Assembly (NCBI GenBank): GCA_030150665.1
Contig: JASLFJ010000080.1
Span: 1-9,994 of the forward strand
Source: Enterococcaceae bacterium
GTDB lineage: Bacteria; Bacillota; Bacilli; Lactobacillales; Catellicoccaceae
Length of the DNA: 9,994 nt
Direction of reading: 5' to 3'
Part shown: one piece after another, positions 1 through 5,827 of the stretch
How positions within the stretch are numbered: the first letter of the stretch is position 1
How the letters are laid out: each line of letters starts with the position of its first letter
Program-made: the position numbers and the translations under genes
The notes under the pieces: model-generated
What the model saw: only the letters and a program-made list of their open reading frames with translations
Told to the model about the DNA's origin: nothing
The model's database searches: none

Positions 1-454
1 CCAATTTGTATATTGTATCGTCTATAAAATTGTAATCATCTATATACTTAATATTTTTATAAAATTTATCTCCTTTTTCTTTATATGAATCTGGTATATT
101 TTTATTTATATAAGCATGTTTTTTTCCTGATACAATCAACCTATACCCATCAAAAATTGGTTCACTATCTAAAAATGCAATAATCCGTTTATATAAGTTT
201 GAAGAAATAGGATTTTCGTGTAGCACTAATTCAGAGTGTGCTATTTTAGCTCCGTTTTCTGCTATAAATAAAATATCAGAAATATGGTTAGGAAAAAAAG
301 ATCGTAAATGATCTAATTGATTACCTGAAGCAACAATAAATTTAATTTCTTTTTCTTTCATCTTAACCATCAATCGCTCAAATAATTCTATATCGTATTG
401 CTTATTGTCATCCAAAAAAGTTCCATCCATATCAACAGCTATTGCTTTTATCAT
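1..454 (-). CDS. HAD-superfamily (Cof-type) hydrolase, 3' part missing
   Basis: This is the N-terminal 151 codons of a haloacid dehalogenase-superfamily phosphatase; the rest lies beyond base 1. The protein opens with a hydrophobic strand and then D8-M-D10-G-T12, which is HAD motif I with the nucleophile Asp8 and acid/base Asp10. Motif II is seen as V-A-S43-G-N. The segment after it (residues about 60-70, with A-E-N-G-A) is typical of the Cof/IIB subgroup, which act on small phosphorylated metabolites such as sugar phosphates. Motifs III and IV and most of the cap domain are outside the window, so the substrate cannot be judged. The ATG at 454 is preceded by AGGGA about 11 bases upstream and lies only 5 bases after the glycerate kinase stop, so the two genes are almost certainly co-transcribed. 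A role in dephosphorylating a product related to glycerate metabolism is inference. Confidence 0.85.
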   Translation of the reverse strand, partial: MIKAIAVDMDGTFLDDNKQYDIELFERLMVKMKEKEIKFIVASGNQLDHLRSFFPNHISDILFIAENGAKIAHSELVLHENPISSNLYKRIIAFLDSEPIFDGYRLIVSGKKHAYINKNIPDSYKEKGDKFYKNIKYIDDYNFIDDTIYKL

Positions 455-459
455 TATTA

Positions 460-1563
460 TCAGTCCCTATTGTATAATTTAAGCGCATTATATGATGCTA
501 TACTCATTGCTTGTAGTGTACAATCTCGATTCATGGCTTCTTCTAAGCTTAATGGTCCCAAATGAATACAAAAAACACCTGCGCACAATTGATCTAATTC
601 ACCTATATCGGTAGTTCGTGAACCACATAATACAATGACATCCTTATTATGCTTTTCTGCCAATTTTGCTATACTGTAAGGCACCTTACCACCTCCAGTT
701 TGGGAATCAACACGACCTTCTCCCGTTATAATAACATCAGCCTGCGAAATTCGTTCTTCTAAACGTATCATCTCTGATATTGTTTTAAACCCTGGTTGAA
801 CTTCAAATCCTAGAGTCATCAAAGCACCACCTAATCCACCAGCAGCTCCTGAACCTGGTAAAATCGATAAATTAATAGATACAACCTTAGACACATACAG
901 TTCAAATTGTTTTGCTTTAGTATCTATCCTATCAATTTGTTCTTTATTTAGCCCTTTTTGCGGACCAAAAATATGAGCGAACCCTTTCGAACCTGAGTAT
1001 GTATTCGTTACATCTGCCAAACCGATTATTTTAATCTGTCTTAAATTAGAATTTATTTTCATAAAATCTGGTCTATACTCTAAAAGTAATGGATTATGAC
1101 TAAATTCACTACCCATTTCTAAAGCGCGCAACATACCTAATCCGCCATCTGATGTCACTGTCCCGCCTAATGTGACCATTATGGTTTCTGCTTTCAAATC
1201 GATTGCTTGTAAAATAGCTTCTCCTAATCCATAAGAGCTAGCTTGTTCTGCATTCACTTCATTGACCTCAATTGAATCAATGCCAATAATTTTAGCCGAT
1301 TCAATAATCGCTGTTCTACCGTGCTGAGTTTCCGTAATTAGCATATCAGTTTCTACATTTTGACCTAAAGCACCATGAACAGTTATTTGATGGTATTCTC
1401 CATCCAAAACAGAATAAATAGCGTCGAGAGTTCCTTCACCTCCATCAGCTATGGCTACTGTATCTGTTTCAAAGTGATCATCTAGTAAAGATATCGCTGC
1501 TTGGTTCAACTCTTCAGATGTAGCAGATCCTTTAAACGAATCAATAGCAGATAAGATTTTCAT
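460..1563 (-). CDS. glxK: glycerate kinase (GckA/GarK/GlxK family)
   Basis: The 367-residue protein matches the usual length of the type-1 glycerate kinase family, cytosolic enzymes that phosphorylate D-glycerate with ATP, usually to 2-phosphoglycerate. Family hallmarks are in order: the N-terminal D8-S-F-K-G; A-D-G-G-E-G-T at 39-45; L-G-G-T-V-T-S-D-G-G at 132-141; G-L-A-D-V-T-N at 181-187; the glycine-rich P-G-S-G-A-A-G-G-L-G at 236-245; and T-G-E-G-R-V-D-S-Q-T-G-G-G-K at 280-293. No key block is missing, so the enzyme should be active. The ATG at 1563 has AAGGAG about 12 bases upstream, inside the end of the methyltransferase frame, which stops 2 bases before this start. It is the middle gene of a tight methyltransferase-kinase-HAD cluster. 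Such enzymes feed glycerate (from glyoxylate or sugar-acid breakdown) into glycolysis; which route applies here is not shown. Family assignment is firm; the exact phosphorylated position is from family knowledge. Confidence 0.93.
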   Translation of the reverse strand: MKILSAIDSFKGSATSEELNQAAISLLDDHFETDTVAIADGGEGTLDAIYSVLDGEYHQITVHGALGQNVETDMLITETQHGRTAIIESAKIIGIDSIEVNEVNAEQASSYGLGEAILQAIDLKAETIMVTLGGTVTSDGGLGMLRALEMGSEFSHNPLLLEYRPDFMKINSNLRQIKIIGLADVTNTYSGSKGFAHIFGPQKGLNKEQIDRIDTKAKQFELYVSKVVSINLSILPGSGAAGGLGGALMTLGFEVQPGFKTISEMIRLEERISQADVIITGEGRVDSQTGGGKVPYSIAKLAEKHNKDVIVLCGSRTTDIGELDQLCAGVFCIHLGPLSLEEAMNRDCTLQAMSIASYNALKLYNRD

Positions 1564-1565
1564 TT

Positions 1566-1889
1566 TTATCTCATCTCCTTTTTAATCCATAATCTACCAT
1601 AAGGTTCAATCACATTACCAACAAAAAAATTCAACTCAGAATATTTTTGTTTAGCCTTCTTTATTTGTGAGGGCATTAAATCAAACCCGATAAGTTCAGC
1701 AGGGGAGAATTGACTGATTAACTTCGTACTATATCCAGAACCGCAACCTGCATCTAATATGACTTTTCCCTCTAATGAGAAATTGCGCTTATCTAAAAAC
1801 TCTTTAAAAGTTTTGAATTCGATGTTTTTCTGTAACCAACGTCTCAACGGATTATTCATAAGGTAAAATTCAAACTTATTTAAATCCAC
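1566..1889 (-). CDS. truncated class I SAM-dependent methyltransferase, probably a gene remnant
   Basis: This 107-codon frame starts with GTG at 1889 (AGGGA about 12 bases upstream). It carries the SAM-binding motif I of class I methyltransferases, V-I-L-D46-A-G-C-G-S-G, then the acidic motif II residue D70 in L-I-G-F-D-L-M and a strand-like F-F-V-G-N at 88-92. After residue about 93 the fold breaks off: the rest of the Rossmann domain and all substrate-binding elements are absent. The last residues (E-P-Y-G-R-L-W-I-K-K-E) look like a late piece of such an enzyme joined by an in-frame deletion. Family members are normally about 190-260 residues. A second possible lesion is at the 5' end: removing one A from the TTTAAA run near 1880-1885 would join this frame to the short upstream frame that starts at 1929 with a better ribosome site. 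It lies 2 bases before the glycerate kinase start. The methyl acceptor is unknown and activity is unlikely. Confidence 0.7.
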   Translation of the reverse strand: MDLNKFEFYLMNNPLRRWLQKNIEFKTFKEFLDKRNFSLEGKVILDAGCGSGYSTKLISQFSPAELIGFDLMPSQIKKAKQKYSELNFFVGNVIEPYGRLWIKKEMR

Positions 1890-1929
1890 AATATATCATC
1901 CCTTTTTCATCATTAGCCTTATTCGTCAT
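1876..1929 (-). other. 17-codon open frame, possibly the true 5' end of the methyltransferase
   Basis: An ATG at 1929 follows a good AGGTGA ribosome site about 5 bases upstream, and the frame ends at TAA 1876-1878. It overlaps the GTG start of the methyltransferase frame. If one A is dropped from the A-run in TTTAAATAAG, the peptide end ...Y-C-G-F reads straight on into N-K-F-E-F-Y-L-M of the methyltransferase. I therefore favour a frameshifted 5' end over a leader peptide, but this is inference. Confidence 0.35.
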
Positions 1930-1942
1930 AACGTCACCTCAT

Positions 1943-1970
1943 TATCATTCAAATAAATCCTTGAATGATA
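1943..1970. repeat. perfect 10-bp inverted repeat
   Basis: TATCATTCAA (1943-1952) and TTGAATGATA (1961-1970) are perfect complements around an 8-base spacer. The repeat sits just downstream of the T-run of the presumed cad terminator and upstream of the methyltransferase ribosome site. It could be an operator or an RNA hairpin in the leader of the methyltransferase-glycerate kinase-HAD transcript. No protein family is recognised from the sequence. Confidence 0.5.
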
Positions 1971-1973
1971 AAT

Positions 1974-2059
1974 AAAAAAAGGAGGAAAACACCTGGAATG
2001 GAAGTGCATACGTTTTTAGGCGTAAGCCGTATATGAACATTGCAGTGTTTTCTTCCTTT
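1974..2059 (-). terminator. terminator-like structure after cadD, with a long structured loop
   Basis: On the minus strand the arms GGAAGAAAACAC and GTGTTTTCCTCC (2045-2056 and 1981-1992) pair with one mismatch. AAA/TTT extends the stem, and seven T residues follow at 1974-1980. The 52-base loop is not plain: ATAC/GTAT (2008-2011 and 2029-2032) and GGC/GCC (2019-2021 and 2026-2028) can form an inner hairpin. The stem plus T-run and the position 53 bases after the cadD stop fit a rho-independent terminator for cadC-cadA-cadD. The loop is longer than usual. Confidence 0.6.
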
Positions 2060-2072
2060 GTCTAATCCATAC

Positions 2073-2088
2073 CGATGTAATTACATCG
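2073..2088. repeat. perfect 16-bp palindrome, possible operator
   Basis: CGATGTAATTACATCG is a perfect palindrome between the cadD stop and the presumed terminator. Its size and A/T core resemble a dimeric repressor site, but it does not match the CadC-type box found upstream of cadC and I cannot name a regulator. It could also be a small hairpin in the cadD 3' untranslated region. Confidence 0.4.
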
Positions 2089-2112
2089 ATCGTTACTTAC
2101 ATTGAAATTACG

Positions 2113-2730
2113 TTAAAATAGGAATGAGAATAAAGCATTGAATGTGCCATTTTCAAACAATATATAAATACCTAACCCAATGAATACAATTGGTACAATC
2201 CAACGTTCATATTTCTCAATTGTTTCCGATACAAAATCGAATGAAGCTAGGCGGTAACTGACATAGCACAAAACTCCAACCATAATTAAAAAGACAATAG
2301 AAGCAATAAAGATTTCAGACATATTTAAGGTCGTGAAGTACGGTATATAAATAGAAAAGTCATCCGCACTGGAAGCCAATACGATGAAAGTCATCGTCAA
2401 AAATAAGTGATTAAATTTTCCAGAGGAGAATAAGGATAAAATGCTGCTTTCATCTTGATCCTCTTCTCCTTTAATCCATATTTTCACACCTAAGTAAAGT
2501 GGTAAGAGTCCAAGTAGTCCGATAACCCATTGTTGCGGAATTAAATGCACAACCCCCTGTGCAACTAAAAGACTTGCTCCTATCACAATTGCAGTTCCTA
2601 TATATTGTCCTATCCAAATATGTTTTACCTGCCCTTTTTTCACTTGCGAAAATAAAAGAATTAATATGACAAGATAATCAATTCCTGTTGCTACATATAC
2701 CGCGGTAGCCGTCAGTATCGTTGCGATCAT
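2113..2730 (-). CDS. cadD: CadD-family cadmium resistance transporter
   Basis: This 205-residue polytopic membrane protein has the length of the staphylococcal CadD cadmium transporters (Pfam Cad family) and fits the family throughout. It has an N-terminal membrane segment containing T-G-I-D18; a segment I-G-Q-Y-I-G at about 40-45; W-V-I-G-L-L-G-L-L-P-L-Y-L-G at 68-81; a charged cytoplasmic stretch rich in E/D at 88-95; the family block A-S-S-A-D-D-F-S-I-Y-I-P-Y-F at 119-132; and a last membrane helix after R-W-I-V-P. About five to six transmembrane segments are visible. The family block reads D-D-F where staphylococcal CadD, as I remember it, has D-N-I. The ATG at 2730 has GGAGATGG upstream. 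It is the third gene after cadC and cadA, 77 bases past the cadA stop, so CadC probably controls it. The expected role is Cd(II) (perhaps Zn(II)) removal across the cytoplasmic membrane; transport direction and energy source come from family knowledge. Confidence 0.88.
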   Translation of the reverse strand: MIATILTATAVYVATGIDYLVILILLFSQVKKGQVKHIWIGQYIGTAIVIGASLLVAQGVVHLIPQQWVIGLLGLLPLYLGVKIWIKGEEDQDESSILSLFSSGKFNHLFLTMTFIVLASSADDFSIYIPYFTTLNMSEIFIASIVFLIMVGVLCYVSYRLASFDFVSETIEKYERWIVPIVFIGLGIYILFENGTFNALFSFLF

Positions 2731-2755
2731 ATTTCCATCTCCAATATTTTAGAAC

Positions 2756-2783
2756 AGGACTTTTCTTCAAATTGAAAAGCCCT
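2756..2783. other. hairpin in the cadA-cadD intergenic gap
   Basis: AGGACTTTTC (2756-2765) and GAAAAGCCCT (2774-2783) form a 10-bp stem with one wobble-type pair and an 8-base loop. On the minus strand it is not followed by a T-run, so it is a poor terminator. An mRNA-stabilising or processing hairpin that sets different cadA and cadD levels is possible. Confidence 0.5.
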
Positions 2784-2807
2784 TCCGTAATTTCACACAT
2801 ATAGTAC

Positions 2808-5222
2808 CTATTTATCCTTCACTCTCATCAGTCGTAAACTATTTAATACTACCAAAATAGTAGCTCCCATATCGGAAAGAATCGCAATCCAAAGGGTTAG
2901 CCAGCCTGGAATAACCAATAGTAAGGCAATTACTTTAATTCCGATAGCAAACGTGATGTTTGCTTTGATGATATTTAGCGTTTTCCTGCTAAGTCTTACA
3001 GCAAATGGAAGCTTACTTAAATCATCTCCCATTAATGCGATGTCAGCTGTCTCGATGGCAGTATCTGTTCCAGCACCGCCCATTGCAATGCCAACAGTGG
3101 ATGCAGCAAGTGCAGGAGCATCATTGACGCCATCGCCAATCATAGCTACATTACCATACTCAGCTTTCATTTTTTTAATATAGTCCAATTTATCCTGTGG
3201 CATCAATTCGTACTGAATATCAGAAACACCGACATAAGCACCGATTGCTTCTGCGGTACCTTGATTATCACCCGTCAGCATAATTGTTTGCTTGATTCCT
3301 AACTGATGAAGTTTTTGAATGACATTTTTACTTGTTTCACGGACTTCATCTGCAACAGCAATCACACCAAGGATTGTTTGATTGGTTCCAATAATCATGG
3401 CAGTTTTCCCTTGGTTTTGTAGAACCTTCACCTTATTTTCAAATGCTGGACTAAAATCGGAAACATTTAATTCTTTAAAAAGCCTGGGACTGCCAATATA
3501 ATAGGTTGTTCCGTTTATAGTCCCTTGAATACCTCGCCCCGTAATCGAAGTGAAGTCCTCCACTTGAACATCCGAATAAGAAATAGTATCTTGCTCCGCC
3601 TTCTTCATAATTGCTGAAGCGAGTGGGTGTTGGGAGCGGTATTCTAACGCTGTAATGATGGAGAATAGCTCTTTTTCTTCCACTTGATCATTTAATACTT
3701 TGAAATCTGTTACTACAGGGACACCTTTTGTCAGTGTTCCTGTTTTATCAAATGCGATTGCTTTAATGGCTCCTAATTCCTCTAGATAGACACCGCCTTT
3801 AATCAACACACCTTTTTTAGCTGCATTTCCAATTGCCGAGACAATCGAGATTGGAGTAGAAATAACTAATGCACACGGACATCCAACTACAAGTACCGCT
3901 AATCCTTGATAAACCCAAGTATCCCAACTTCCACCAAAGAATAAAGGTGGAACGACTGCAACGAGCGCCGCAATAACCATAATGATCGGCGTATAATATT
4001 TCGCAAATTTATCTACGAATGCTTGCGCTGGAGCGCGCTCCCCTTGTGCTTCCTCAACCAGATGAATAATCTTGGAGATGGTTGTATCCTCTACATATTT
4101 GGTGATTTTTACTTCAAGTAGTCCCTCTTCGTTAAGCGTACCTGCAAATACTTCATCATCTACCGTTTTGGCAACAGGGACAGATTCTCCTGTTATAGCA
4201 GCCTGGTTGACAGCCGACACCCCATTTATAATGATCCCATCCATGGCAATTTTCTCCCCTGGTTTGACGATCATAATATCACCCACGGCGATATCGTCCA
4301 CATGGATCATTATTTCCTGACCATTCCGCCTAACAAGTGCTTCTTTTGGGGCAATATCCATCAATGAACGAATGGACTGTCTTGCTCTATCCATAGAAAA
4401 ACGTTCAAGTGCTTCACTGATTGCAAAGAGAATGACAACAATGGATGCCTCTGCCCATTCACCAATGATGGCAGTTCCAATCACTGCAACGGTCATCAGG
4501 GTTTTCATGTCGAAATCAAAGCGTATCAAATTTTGAAAACCAACTTTAAATAGTGAATATCCGCCAATTACAATCGAACTTATAAATAACATGGACGTTA
4601 CAAGGTTATCTTCTCCATTTACAAAGTAAGAAAGGTAACCAAAAGCAATCAGTAATGTGGCAAACAGCAATGTGCTGTATTTTTTATAAAACGGTATTTT
4701 CTCTTCTTTAGAAGCCTTAGTGTCTTCTTTGACCGCTTGTATCGATGGATTCGCCAGTTTTTCAGGAATTACCTTAAGATTCTCAAAAGCACCTGCTTTT
4801 TCAAGCTCTTCAATCGATGCATTTCCATATACATCAATTTTGGAAGCGCCAAAGTTCACTTTTGCATCCTGAACTCCAGCTAGTTGTTTTACATTTTTTT
4901 CAAACTTCCCAGCACAGTTTGCGCAGGAAAATCCCTCCACACGGTAAACATTTTTATCTTCTGTTACCACTGGTTCGACCCGTCTTCTAGCCTTCTCTGG
5001 TGCCACTTTAAGATTCTCGAAAGCACCAGCCTTTTCCAGATCTTCAACGGTTGCACTGCCAAAGACATCAATTTTGGAAGCTCCGAAATTGACTTTAGCA
5101 TCATGCACCCCTGGTAGTTCTTTTACATTTTTTTCAAACTTCCTAGCACAATTCGCACACGAGAAACCCTCCACACGGTAAACCTGTTTATCTTCTGTTA
5201 ATGTTTTTGCTGAACTATCCAA
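2808..5222 (-). CDS. cadA: CadA, Cd/Zn/Pb-exporting P1B-type ATPase with two HMA domains
   Basis: An 804-residue inner-membrane pump that exports Cd(II), Zn(II) and Pb(II) at the cost of ATP. Two heavy-metal-associated domains come first, each with G-F-S-C-A-N-C (Cys22/25 and Cys100/103). They are followed by membrane helices, the actuator T-G-E-S (344-347), the transport motif C-P-C (448-450), phosphorylation motif D492-K-T-G-T, H-P (532-533), T-G-D-N (650-653), G-D-G-V-N-D (696-701), and in the last helix pair the conserved Asp784 of Zn/Cd pumps. All catalytic residues are present. I chose the TTG at 5222: GGGAGG lies 9 bases upstream, it overlaps the cadC stop by 8 bases, and it gives the 804 residues I recall for two-domain staphylococcal CadA. 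The TTG at 5231 abuts that ribosome site, so it is less likely. The overlap suggests translational coupling to cadC. The smaller plus-strand frames inside this gene are shadows. Confidence 0.95.
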   Translation of the reverse strand: MDSSAKTLTEDKQVYRVEGFSCANCARKFEKNVKELPGVHDAKVNFGASKIDVFGSATVEDLEKAGAFENLKVAPEKARRRVEPVVTEDKNVYRVEGFSCANCAGKFEKNVKQLAGVQDAKVNFGASKIDVYGNASIEELEKAGAFENLKVIPEKLANPSIQAVKEDTKASKEEKIPFYKKYSTLLFATLLIAFGYLSYFVNGEDNLVTSMLFISSIVIGGYSLFKVGFQNLIRFDFDMKTLMTVAVIGTAIIGEWAEASIVVILFAISEALERFSMDRARQSIRSLMDIAPKEALVRRNGQEIMIHVDDIAVGDIMIVKPGEKIAMDGIIINGVSAVNQAAITGESVPVAKTVDDEVFAGTLNEEGLLEVKITKYVEDTTISKIIHLVEEAQGERAPAQAFVDKFAKYYTPIIMVIAALVAVVPPLFFGGSWDTWVYQGLAVLVVGCPCALVISTPISIVSAIGNAAKKGVLIKGGVYLEELGAIKAIAFDKTGTLTKGVPVVTDFKVLNDQVEEKELFSIITALEYRSQHPLASAIMKKAEQDTISYSDVQVEDFTSITGRGIQGTINGTTYYIGSPRLFKELNVSDFSPAFENKVKVLQNQGKTAMIIGTNQTILGVIAVADEVRETSKNVIQKLHQLGIKQTIMLTGDNQGTAEAIGAYVGVSDIQYELMPQDKLDYIKKMKAEYGNVAMIGDGVNDAPALAASTVGIAMGGAGTDTAIETADIALMGDDLSKLPFAVRLSRKTLNIIKANITFAIGIKVIALLLVIPGWLTLWIAILSDMGATILVVLNSLRLMRVKDK
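4758..5195 (-). repeat. tandem duplication of the CadA metal-binding domain coding sequence
   Basis: The two HMA domains (coding 4992-5195 and 4758-4961) align without gaps over 68 codons with 57 identical residues, and start 234 bases apart. The differences are mostly conservative (for example D/E, F/Y, V/I). This marks an internal duplication within the cadA 5' end. Confidence 0.85.
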
Positions 5223-5580
5223 TACTAGCAACCTCCCTTTGATGCAAGAAAGCTTTTTCTACAAGCTGTTTAACATGCTCATCATCTAGTGAATAATAGA
5301 CTAATTTTCCTTCTTTACGGTATGTTGCTATACCTAAATTTTTCAATAATCTTAAATGATGGGATGCCGTAGCCGTTGAAGATTCAATGATATTAGCTAC
5401 ATCACAAACACATAACTCTCCCTCTAAAGACAAAACATAAGCAATTTTAACTCTTGTATCATCTGATAGAGCCTTAAAAACTTTCGCTACATCCATAGGA
5501 TTCTGTTTAGCAAGGTCTTTTTTAGCCCTGTTTACCTTATCTTCATGAATACAGGTAACTTCGCACATATCTTTTGTCAT
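5215..5580 (-). CDS. cadC: CadC, ArsR/SmtB-family metal-sensing repressor
   Basis: A 121-residue winged-helix repressor that binds its operator as a dimer and leaves it when Cd(II), Pb(II) or Zn(II) binds. The four thiolates of the classic CadC site are present: Cys6 and Cys10 in the N-terminal arm, and Cys57 and Cys59 in E-L-C-V-C-D, each one position earlier than in plasmid pI258 CadC. The second, C-terminal dimer-interface zinc site is also present: Asp100, His102, His113 and Glu116. The recognition helix region reads S-T-A-T-A-S-H-H-L-R-L-L, and the wing carries R-K-E-G-K-L-V-Y-Y-S-L. The length is that of the family. The ATG at 5580 follows an ideal AAGGAGG at about 8 bases. It is the first gene of the cadC-cadA-cadD operon, which it should autoregulate through the boxes at 5593-5616 and 5645-5668. 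Sensing of Cd/Pb/Zn is family knowledge backed by the intact ligands. Confidence 0.95.
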   Translation of the reverse strand: MTKDMCEVTCIHEDKVNRAKKDLAKQNPMDVAKVFKALSDDTRVKIAYVLSLEGELCVCDVANIIESSTATASHHLRLLKNLGIATYRKEGKLVYYSLDDEHVKQLVEKAFLHQREVASIG

Positions 5581-5592
5581 AATTACCCTCCT

Positions 5593-5616
5593 TATTCAAA
5601 TGACTGTTTGTTTGAT
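5593..5616 (-). promoter_or_regulatory. CadC operator box 1 (downstream of the -10)
   Basis: On the plus strand TATTCAAATGACTGTTTG, then TTTGAT. The core has the spacing TCAAA-N6-TTTGA with one mismatch in the right half. This is the same layout as the CadC site I recall for pI258 (TCAAATAAATATTTGA). It covers the expected transcription start and early leader, a blocking position. Confidence 0.7.
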
Positions 5617-5617
5617 G

Positions 5618-5646
5618 ATTATAATATATCCCACTATAAACAAATA
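5618..5646 (-). promoter_or_regulatory. cadC promoter
   Basis: A consensus -10 TATAAT reads on the minus strand at 5618-5623. Seventeen bases upstream, 5641-5646 reads TATTTG, a weak -35 that borders operator box 2. The start would fall near 5611, about 30 bases ahead of the cadC ATG. Confidence 0.7.
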
Positions 5647-5668
5647 TTCAAATGATTGTTTGATTGAT
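5645..5668 (-). promoter_or_regulatory. CadC operator box 2 (at and upstream of the -35)
   Basis: The second copy differs from box 1 at 2 of 24 positions and begins exactly 52 bases away, about five helical turns. Its core TCAAATGATTGTTTGA is a complete TCAAA-N6-TTTGA dyad, so it is probably the stronger CadC site. Confidence 0.65.
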
Positions 5669-5682
5669 ATATAATTAATATT

Positions 5683-5720
5683 AAAAAGGATTGGTTTCTA
5701 ATGTTAGAAACCAATCCTTT
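5683..5720 (-). terminator. rho-independent terminator, 17-bp perfect stem
   Basis: AAAGGATTGGTTTCTAA (5685-5701) and its exact complement (5704-5720) flank a 2-base centre, so the working loop is about 4-6 bases. Read on the minus strand the stem is followed by TTTTTAAT, fitting a terminator for the broken gene at 5828-6668. It also insulates the cad promoter from upstream transcription. On the plus strand no T-run follows. Confidence 0.8.
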
Positions 5721-5827
5721 CGGAGATTTTAACCAAATTTTAAAGTATCTTAAACATAACTGCCCCGTTAGTTTAAGTGCATCTTTTCACAATCTGTCTA
5801 TAGATTAATAATTAAAACTACTCTTTA

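Noticed and set aside
1961..1980. ATAAATAA next to GGAGG, considered as a second SCC att site
   Set aside because: Only an 8-base match, in the opposite orientation to the rlmH att core, and better explained by the inverted repeat and terminator T-run.
1974..2059. Structured region after cadD considered as a yybP-ykoY or other metal riboswitch
   Set aside because: No match to the conserved loops of the metal riboswitches I know, and it lies after the transporter gene; the stem plus T-run fits a terminator.
2953..3183. Plus-strand open frame
   Set aside because: It lies wholly inside cadA on the other strand, has no convincing ribosome site and no recognisable domain; it is a shadow of the conserved ATPase sequence.
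4072..4320. Plus-strand open frame rich in Ser/Thr
   Set aside because: Antisense shadow of the CadA actuator region; composition reflects the opposite strand.
4884..5117. Plus-strand open frame
   Set aside because: Antisense of the duplicated HMA domains, with no supporting signal.
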